A stretch of 64,000 nucleotides of DNA, from contig OY757904.1 in NCBI GenBank assembly GCA_963585895.1, positions 8,528,360-8,592,359 of the forward strand, read 5' to 3'. Origin of the DNA: Sepioteuthis lessoniana. Lineage: Eukaryota > Mollusca > Cephalopoda > Myopsida > Loliginidae. Position numbers and translations under genes: made by a program. This document shows, piece after piece, positions 56,861-64,000 of this stretch. Positions within the stretch are counted from its first letter, which is position 1; each line of letters begins with the position of its first letter. Under the pieces are notes generated by a model that was not told where the DNA came from, ran no database searches, and saw only the letters and a program-made list of their open reading frames with translations.

Positions 56861-58205
56861 GAAGCATAGGATAGTGCTGAGTGAAGCATAGGATAGTGCT
56901 GAGTAAAGGTATAGGATAGTGCTGAGTGAAGGCATAGGATAGGGCTGAGTTAAGCATAGGATAGTGCTGAGTGAAGCATAGGATAGAGCTGAGTGAAGGC
57001 ATAGGATAGGGCTGAGTGAAGGCATAGGATAGTGCTGAGTGAAGCATAGGATAGTGCTGAGTAAAGGTATAGGATAGTGCTGAGCGAAGCATAGGATAGG
57101 GCTGAGTTAAGCATAGGATAGTGCTGAGTGAAGCATAGGATAGAGCTGAGTGAAGGCATAGGATAGGGCTGAGTGAAGCATTGGATAGTGCTGAGTGAAG
57201 CATAGGATAGAGCTGAGTGAAGGCATAGGATAGGGATGAGTGAAGCATAAGATAGTGCTGAGTGAAACATAGGATAGTGCTAAGTGAAGGCATAGGATAG
57301 GGCTGAGTGAAGCATAGGATAGTGCTGAGTGAAGAATAGGATAGAGCTGAGTGAAGGCATAGGATAGTGCTGAGTGAAGAATAGGATAGAGCTGAGTGAA
57401 GGCATAGGATAGTGCTGAGTAAAAGCATAGGATAGTGCTGAGTGAAGCATAGAATAGTCTGAGTGAAGCATAGGATAGGGCTGAGTGAAGCATAGGATAG
57501 AGCTGAGTGAAGGCATAGGATAGGGCTGAGTGAAGCATTGGATAGTGCTGAGTGGAGCATAGGATAGAGCTAAGGGAAGGCATAGGATAGGGATGAGTGA
57601 AGCATAGGATAGTGCTGAGTAAAACATAGGATAGAGCTAAGTGAAGGCATAGGATAGGGCTGAGTGAAGCATAGGATAGTGCTGAATGAAGAATAGGATA
57701 GAGCTGAGTGAAGGCATAGGATAGGGCTGAGTGAAGCATAGGATAGTGCTGAGTGAAGCATAGGATAGAGCTGAGTGAAGGCATACGATAGGGCTGAGAG
57801 AAGCATAGGATAGTGCTGAGTGATCAATTAGGATAGTGCTAAGTGAAGCATAGGATAGTGCTGAGTGAAGGCATAGGATAGTGCTGAGTGAAGCATAGGA
57901 TAGTGCTGAGTGAAGGCATAGGATAGTGCTGAGTGAAGCATAGGATAGAGCTGAGTGAAGCATAGGATAGTGCTGAGTGAAGCATAGGATAGAGCTGAGT
58001 GAAGCATAGGATAGTGCTGAGTGAAGGCATAGGATAGAGCTGAGTGAAGCATAGGATAGTGCTGAGTGAAGCATAGGATATAGCTGAATGAAGCATAGGA
58101 TAGAGCTGAGTGAAGTATAGGATAGTGCTGAGTGCAGCATAGGATAGTTCTGAGTGAAGCATAGGATAGAGCTGAGTGAAGGATAGGATAGTGCTGAGTG
58201 AAGCA
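56861..58205. repeat. Minisatellite of 22-23 bp units
   Basis: About 60 head-to-tail units of GAAGCATAGGATAGTGCTGAGT (22 bp) or a 23-bp variant with GAAGG. The base before GCTGAG varies as T, A or G, and the variants often follow each other in the order T, A, G, giving a loose higher-order unit near 67 bp. All three minus-strand frames are open for long stretches because the unit has no stop codon there and its length is not a multiple of three; I do not regard these (up to 247 codons) as genes. Confidence 0.95.
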
Positions 58206-58624
58206 TTTTTTAAGGAAACTTTATCAGCATCTTCATTTTTAACAATAGCATTCATTTTACTCAATAAAATAAGTTAATTCATTAACTTATCAAATTGGAG
58301 CATTTTGTAATAATGAACGAAGAATAAAAGTAAAGAAAAAATAATGATCTAAACAATCGGAATTTTTAACGAAAATATTGAAATTAAATTTGGAATTGAG
58401 AAATAAGCAATATTAAGAATGTGCAGAAAAAACTATTAATGGAAGGAATTCAATTATAGAAGAAGAAAAAAATGAAGTCATCAGGATATTAAATGGAATA
58501 GAACACTAAGAACTTCTGAAAACATATTCGGCAAAATAAAAAGATGAAGAAATAATTACTTATATGAATAAGGAAAGATTCGAAAAAGAGGTAATAGCAG
58601 AAATTGAAAAGTATACGTTGGCTG
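58206..58624. other. AT-rich sequence without a recognised feature
   Basis: A-rich with no motif. Confidence 0.4.
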
Positions 58625-59019
58625 TATCCGTTGTAAAATCCTATTTATGGGTCAAATAGAACAATTTAATCATTTACTATGGTGAATACAATTATTAATA
58701 TTTGACAGCAATACTTTAAACCATTTAGTATCCTGGTGTGACATTAAATTCAATCTGGTGGTGAGGATCCAATCTTTGAATTCGGGGAATATGGAATACC
58801 ACTAAATAATCATTACTGTCAAGTCCACTAGAGTGGTAGTATCGGTTAGGGTCCAATCAATTGGTAAAATAGAACTGGACAATATTTTACATAGAATTAT
58901 AGAATAAAATTATTATAAATGTTAAATAGCAATACTTGAAATCATTTAACTGTGTGTGAATGAATGAACCCTGGATCGCTTAAAAATAATACTACCAACA
59001 AACTATTTGCTTACAAATC

Positions 59020-59071
<52 letters not shown>

Positions 59072-59145
59072 AGAATTTGCCCTCAAATAATCTACAAGGG
59101 TTGATATGCCATAAATCACGGCCAAAATATCCTTGCTTCTTTCTT
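58625..59145 (+). repeat. Dispersed repeat D, copies 8 and 9 in tandem
   Basis: A partial copy (TTATGGGTCAAATAGAAC, 58625-58725) is followed by a longer one starting near 58730 with AATCTGGTGGTGAGGATCC, GGTAAAATAGAACTGGAC, CTGTGTGTG, a (TA)n tract at 59022-59067 and the tail motif GGGTTGATATGCC. Confidence 0.6.
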
Positions 59146-59339
59146 AAATTAACCGAAAACAATTGAAAACCATGGATGAGGAAAATTGAAAACTTCTGTT
59201 AGGACGTCGACAGAATTAATATGAAAATATAACAGTTTATCCAAATTATTTCAATTTTCAATAAAATTATATCCTTTCGAAGCTTATGTAATGCACTACA
59301 TCGTTTTAAGGGAACATTCCGATGAACCTGTAAAAGTGA

Positions 59340-59515
59340 CTGGTGTAACTAGCGATTCAAGGAAGAATTTTAGATGTCCAGCCAATAGCACGATTGAGGT
59401 CAGTAATAATACATAGAATATTCCTTAAGAACAGAGAAGACTTGCTGTCCCACGGGCACCAGTGAAAGGCACCGTTATCTATTGGTGTGAAAATTCGCAG
59501 AGAGTGAAATTATAA
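59340..59515 (+). pseudogene. R4/Dong-like LINE, C-terminal scrap
   Basis: AGAGAAGACTTGCTGTCCC and the following sequence match the 3' end of the LINE copies at 50.4 and 51.2 kb. Confidence 0.5.
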
Positions 59516-60169
59516 GGTTAAAGATGGAGACATAAATAGTCTTTAGATGTGTTCATTAAGTTAGCTTAGGAGTATAGGTTAGAAAAAATGTTTGATTCAA
59601 AGATGGAGTAAAAATGAGATTATATCGTCTCAGATGTTGAAGGTCTTGTGGAATATTAGAGTAAAGAAAGGAAAAATTGTGACTGAAACGATTTGGTTAA
59701 AGAAAATGTTCCAAAACGGGAAACCAAAGAGAGAAAAGAAAAAATTCCTTAACAATTTTAAAGGGCAGATATAAGGAACCTCAATTAAAGAAATACAAAC
59801 TTGGTTGCTCGAAAGACACTTGTTAAGGGATACAGACTCCCAATTCATAATTACTTAGCGCAAGTGGATTAAAACAATTTTATAATTATCTCAAAAGAGA
59901 CAAAATGTGAGAGGCCATAAAGCTATTAATAATATAAAGGAATATAGTTCAGTGGCTCAAACGGGTACAAAAGTTTTACGAATCAGTTGGAATGGTAATT
60001 TACTTGGAATTGTATGAGCGAAATAAAAAACGGTACAGATTGAATGTTTAAGAAAAAAAGGCTCTGTTCGTCAAAATAGAAAAATAGAATTCTTCGTCAT
60101 ATGAAGTTCTAAATGACCATTGAAGCTAAAGCAGGAAATCAAATCTCCTCATCGAAACCAAAAAAAAAA

Positions 60170-60484
60170 AAAAAAAAGACAAAGAACTTGCGTATTGGAT
60201 GTTACCGTTCCAGAAGATCACAGAATGAAATTGAAAGTGAGTGAAACGACAGAAAATAAGTGGACTTTGCCAAAGCACTGAAAAGACTTCTAAATATAAA
60301 AGTGACATTTAAACCCCTTGTTATTGTAGCACTTGGAAAAGTCCTGAAGAGGTTTTCAAAAAGATCATAAGAATTGGAAATCCGCCAAAGTATTGAAATT
60401 ATTCAGACAGCAGTAATACTGTGGAAACTTGCCATCACTCGATTTGCGACTAGGTGAAGCAGATATTGTTGATATAGAGACTCA

Positions 60485-60523
<39 letters not shown>

Positions 60524-60525
60524 CT
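60170..60525 (+). pseudogene. R4/Dong-like LINE, endonuclease to 3' end with (AAT)n
   Basis: LDVTVPEDHRMKLKVSETTE matches the VDFAVPADHRIKLKE block, followed by broken VGALG- and ETIQTTALL-like text. The copy ends in TCAATTAATAATAAT and (AAT)n at 60485-60522. It is another copy that terminates in a TAA-type tract. Confidence 0.6.
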
Positions 60526-60734
60526 TCCTATTCAATAAGGTGGATTAAAAGTTATATGCAAAAGTGATCACGGTTTTATCGTCTATTAAGCTCTGTGAAA
60601 ATATATGTAGTGACTACATCGGAATACAATTTTTTCTGAACAAATGTATGAAAGTCACATTCAGGAAAAGTTCATAAGTCTAAAAACGTCTCTCTAGATA
60701 CAAACATGGGATTATACTAAGAAAACAATAAAAC

Positions 60735-61510
60735 TTATAAATATTAAGGTATTGCTGAAGTAGATGGTATCAGTCATTCAATAAATAGAGAAAAAATAGG
60801 AAAAGAATTTTGTAGGAAAATATTAACCACATGAAGAACCGAATTGAATGGGAAAAAGCCCAAAGTTTTTGCGATTAAAACCCGAGAAATAGCAGTAGTT
60901 GATTTAAATTAATAAACTGGACGTTAGCTGAAATAAGAAAAAATGGATACTAACGTTAGGAAACTAATAACCTGTCATAGAATGTATATCCCAAGAGCAG
61001 ATAAAGAATGTCACAACATTAAGAAAGAAAATGATGGAATAAGTTTAATATAAGTAGAATTGGCGTTCAAAACTACCACAATAGGATAAAAGAAATACTA
61101 AACACTGCAACAGACTGAATGCTCCAGTTTGTAGACGCTCGCAAGAAGCAAAAGGAAAATATTTATTTAGAAAAGAAAGCAATGAATTTGCTATCCAACT
61201 CGACTTCGCACCGAAAGAAATTGACAAAAAAAGGTAAAGTAATACAGGTAGAAAATACATAAATAAAGCAAAAGCACAAGAACTAAGTTGATTAAAAAAA
61301 AACAAGGGAACAAAAACCCTTATATGAACGATTCGCACAAAGAATAAGAAATGCCGATATCGATATAGTAAAACTGATCAATGGCATTAAAAGTGCTGGA
61401 CTAAAGGCGGAGACAGAGGGGTTAAAAGTAGCAGCACAGAGCCAACGCTTACCAATCAGAAACCACCAGTCAAATATTTTTTTAAAAAATGGATAAAAGG
61501 TTATGTATGT
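60735..61510 (+). pseudogene. R4/Dong-like LINE lineage 2, RT thumb to linker
   Basis: The plus strand reads INIKVLLK-like text, then GISHSINREKIGKEFCRKIL, stop, RTELNGKKPKVFAIKT, MDTNVRKLITCHRMYIPRADK (about 60940-61005) and, further on, KEIDKKGKVIQVRKYINKA-like text and a KSAGLKAETEGL segment (about 61390-61425). This is the post-palm region of the same LINE group, but the residues differ enough from the other copies to be a second lineage. Its endonuclease end is absent. Confidence 0.65.
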
Positions 61511-61559
61511 GAACAAAAATCTGAATCAATTAATGTCCGGTTGCCCAGTCCTAACTTCG

Positions 61560-61830
61560 AAAGAATATAAAGGCATAATAAAATAATACATTATACTTTT
61601 AATACAAATAATTTGCGCATGATAATATAATTTCATGTATTCCTATCGAATAAGAACATTTCTTAACATTTGATATATAAATAGGCTCTCAACAAGTACT
61701 ATTCCGGGTCAGATTGCACCTGTGATTAATGGCGATAAAGAAGTACTCCACATTCGTCAGTTCTCCAGAACAGGAACCTCACCATCAGACAAAGTTTAGT
61801 GTTATACCAGGACACAATGTGAATACTACT
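61560..61830 (-). repeat. Dispersed repeat D, copy 10
   Basis: In reverse: AATACAAATAATTTGCGCAT inner repeat, CGGGTCAGATTGCACCTG, AACCTCACCATCAGACAAAG and CCAGGACACAATGTG, followed by (ACT)n. Confidence 0.6.
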
Positions 61831-62094
61831 ACTACTACTAATAATAATTATAGTTTAGCCTACTTATAATAAGAAAAATCCCTTCTGATTTATATTTGTT
61901 TCCTTTGATCATTTCTGATCCGCGTTGGACTCAGTCAGAACTGATTAATCTCAAAACAACACATTTCTATGCTGTCTGATGTCATGTATTACGTCACTCT
62001 GTCTGCACATTTAATCTTTCTTTTACACAAAATAAAAAAAAAATGTAGTTCTTTGTTGTTTTTTGTTTTTTTTGTTTGGCTTATTTTAATCATG

Positions 62095-62610
62095 GACAAC
62101 TATCGATAGGCTATCGGTCACATGGAAGTCAGACCTGACTCATAAAATGATGCGCAGTTTTTTCTAAGCAGCAGTCGTGTCGATACTGCTATATGGATGC
62201 ACTACATGAACGCTAACTAAACAGCTGGAGAAAAAGCTTGACGGCAACTACACAAGAATGCTGTGAGCAATATTGAACAATTCCCGGAGGCAACACCCCA
62301 CAAAACAGCAGCTGTACAGCCACCTACCACCCATCATGAAAACTATCCAAGTTAGACGAACCAGACATGCGGGACACTTCTGGAGAAGTAAGGACGAACT
62401 CATAAGTGACATACTTATGAGGACCCCTTCACATGGACGAGCAAATGCAGGACGACCAGCTAGAACCTATATACAACAGCTCTGTGCCGATACAGGGTAT
62501 AGCCTTGGTGACCACCCAGGAGCAATGGACGATAAAGACGAGTGGCGACAGAGGGTCAGGGAGATCTGTGCTGGCAGCGTGACATGAAAAGATGATGATG
62601 ATGATGATTT
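62095..62610 (+). pseudogene. RTE-like LINE, C-terminal copy with (GAT)n tail
   Basis: It begins with DRLSVTWKSDLTHKM-like text (62100-62160), then FF, stop, AAVVSILLYGCTT-like text. A 104-codon open frame (62273-62587) reads RRQHPTKQQLYSHLPPIMKT, TRHAGHFWRSKDELISDILM and GRANAGRPARTYIQQLCADT, ending in a stop followed by (GAT)n at 62591-62610. It is the same family as 51536-52806 but a younger-looking copy, truncated after the RT catalytic region. Confidence 0.8.
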
Positions 62611-62754
62611 TTGAAACAAAAAGGAATAAAATTAATGATGCGAAACAAAACAATTTAAACACTACAATAACAATACAACTTACTGATTTCCAAATAAATA
62701 CAAACAAGAATGATTTCTTAAATAAATTACCTTTGGTTCTTTAAATTAAACGCT

Positions 62755-63000
62755 ATTAGTAAAGTAAAGTTAGTCGACTCGAAGGCTCCCATTTCAATTG
62801 CCCACTACACCGAGGTGCAGGGGTGGGCGCTACTCCATTCTCCGGATTGCCCCACTTTACCCTTGATACATACCTTATAATGATGAGTGTTAAGCGGCGT
62901 CAAGGTCTTTGGTATGACACGACATGGAATTGAACCCTGATCTTCGAGACCATTGGCGAGCACTCTACTCATTAGGCCAATGTTGTTACACACCAATAAA
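62755..63000 (-). mobile_element. SINE family 3, near full-length copy
   Basis: In minus orientation: a tRNA-like head GCCTAATGAGTAGAGTGC with B box GGGTTCAATTCC, the CATTATAAGGTATGTATC body, and the tail with CACCTCGGTGTAGTGGGC and AACTTTACTTTAC. It lacks the inverted 5' block seen in the 34.3-kb copy. Confidence 0.8.
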
Positions 63001-63149
63001 TAACTCTTAGTAAATAATATTTTCATTTGTTTATTAATTGATTATTCAATTGCTTTATCACGCATCATTAATTTTGTTTTTTTATTATAAAAACATATTT
63101 AAAGTGAAAAATTAAAAGAAAATTAGAAGTTAGAGTATAGTGGTTGTAT

Positions 63150-63495
63150 CCACTTGAATGTTGCGTCCCGGGCATGACAAAAAAACTCCATCTGATGGTA
63201 ATCCTCTATTTCTTGAGATTGGAGGAATGGGAGTACCCCTTCATCGCCATTACTACCAAGTCCACTTTGACCAGAAAAGTAGAACCCTTTAGTGTGTCTT
63301 ATATATGGATCAATTAGATTTCCTTAAAATTATTCACATTCGAGATGATCGAGTAAAAAAAAAACTCTTGATAAACATCTACTCCCCGCAAAAAAAAAAC
63401 ATAGATATGAACTTACAATGAATGCGATTTCCTAACTACTAACCGTAAATAAACCGAGACAGGTTGACCTGCTGATAAAATCAATAAAAATATTT
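63150..63495 (+). repeat. Dispersed repeat D, copy 11
   Basis: CATCTGATGGTAATCC, CATCGCCATTACTACC, TATATGGATCAATTAGATT, then GTTGACCTGC near 63463 and an AATC-type end. Confidence 0.6.
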
Positions 63496-64000
63496 AGGTA
63501 TTAAATCAACCATGGTGTATCGTATTACGTCATATGGTGTGTCGTGAAAGTGAACCCTTTTTTTCAGCTCATTTAAGAGAACTATTTTGTTGAGTCAACA
63601 AAATATCTAAGTAATATAGAAATTTCCCAAAATAGCATAAAACACTGTTTCCGAAAAGTTGAGCAAGTATTTCATTAAATCCTGTAGAATTTTCCAAAAG
63701 TCCTATTCTTTTCGAAACATCGATAATGTCGATAATTTTATCGGGAAGGCAAAATATCCAATTGCAAGAGGGGAAAAAAGGTAGTTTTTTTTTCTCTTTT
63801 CTTTTCCTACTTTACTTCTTTCTATCTTTTTTGGAGGTTTGATGGACAACTTCATCAATTCGAAAACTCCCTTTGGCAATGTCCTTCATAATAATATCCA
63901 TTTACGATGCCTGTTTTAAATCATATCAGGAAAAACTACCCTGATCAAGAAAATTCTCCCCAAGAAAAATTTTGCAAAATATCTGAAAAAGTGTCGGGAA
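63496..64000. other. AT-rich sequence without a recognised feature
   Basis: No motif is recognised up to the end of the window. Confidence 0.4.

Noticed and set aside
56817..57560. Longest open frame in the window (247 codons, minus strand)
   Set aside because: It is a translation of the 22-23 bp minisatellite. The other two frames are equally open and there is no signal of a real protein.
1..64000. CRISPR array, operon or prokaryotic features
   Set aside because: No direct repeats with unique spacers, no compact gene order and no ribosome-binding sites. The sequence is eukaryotic in character.

Overview
The window looks like a gene-poor, repeat-dense stretch of animal nuclear DNA. It is AT-rich, full of (TA)n, (CA)n, (TC)n and (TAA)n microsatellites, and packed with decayed LINEs, SINEs, mariner/Tc1 transposons and a Penelope-like element. 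I found no open reading frame that I can defend as a host gene. The mix of tRNA-derived SINEs, RTE-like and R4/Dong-like LINEs and a GIY-YIG Penelope element fits a lophotrochozoan, and a mollusc (possibly a cephalopod) is my best guess. That placement is inference from memory of similar repeats, not a search result.

Layout. 0-5 kb: unrecognised repeat-like sequence, then a mariner element (2.06-4.26 kb) carrying two nested insertions, a ribozyme-bearing SINE and a probable solo LTR. 5-6.3 kb: a Penelope-type hammerhead-like motif and a second ribozyme-SINE copy with a 200-N gap in it. 8.7-18.1 kb: SINEs, two more mariner remnants, an RTE-like fragment, and repeats D and E. 18.6-18.96 kb: a long palindrome centred on a microsatellite. 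21.9-30.7 kb: a cluster of minus-strand 5'-truncated LINE copies of R4/Dong type, many separated by (TAA)n tracts. 33.3-34.9 kb: a broken Penelope-like element (RT plus GIY-YIG endonuclease) with a SINE inserted in it. 35-48 kb: more SINEs, repeat D, a Tc1/mariner remnant and a third ribozyme-SINE. 50.2-53.0 kb: a plus-strand R4/Dong-like array with an RTE-like LINE nested in it. 56.86-58.2 kb: a 22-23 bp minisatellite. 59-63.5 kb: further LINE, SINE and repeat D fragments.

The most interesting content is a family of about 310-bp SINE-like elements at 2.1-2.6, 5.6-6.3 and 47.7-48.0 kb. Each has a tRNA-like Pol III promoter (B box GGTTCGATCTC). It is followed about 20 nt later by a sequence that folds as a type I hammerhead ribozyme: stem I ACACTG/CAGTGT, core CTGATGA, stem II GACC/GGTC, core GAAA, a palindromic stem III CAGCTG, then the cleavage site GTC. 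Five ribozyme copies are present. Each is spoiled by a different core or cleavage-site change, so they look like decayed copies of a working source. One element carries two ribozymes as direct repeats, as retrozymes do. Another carries an inverted second copy at its 5' end, and an unrelated SINE family (SINE3) shows the same foldback design. The Penelope-like remnant in the same window belongs to the class of elements proposed to mobilise such ribozyme retroelements in animals.
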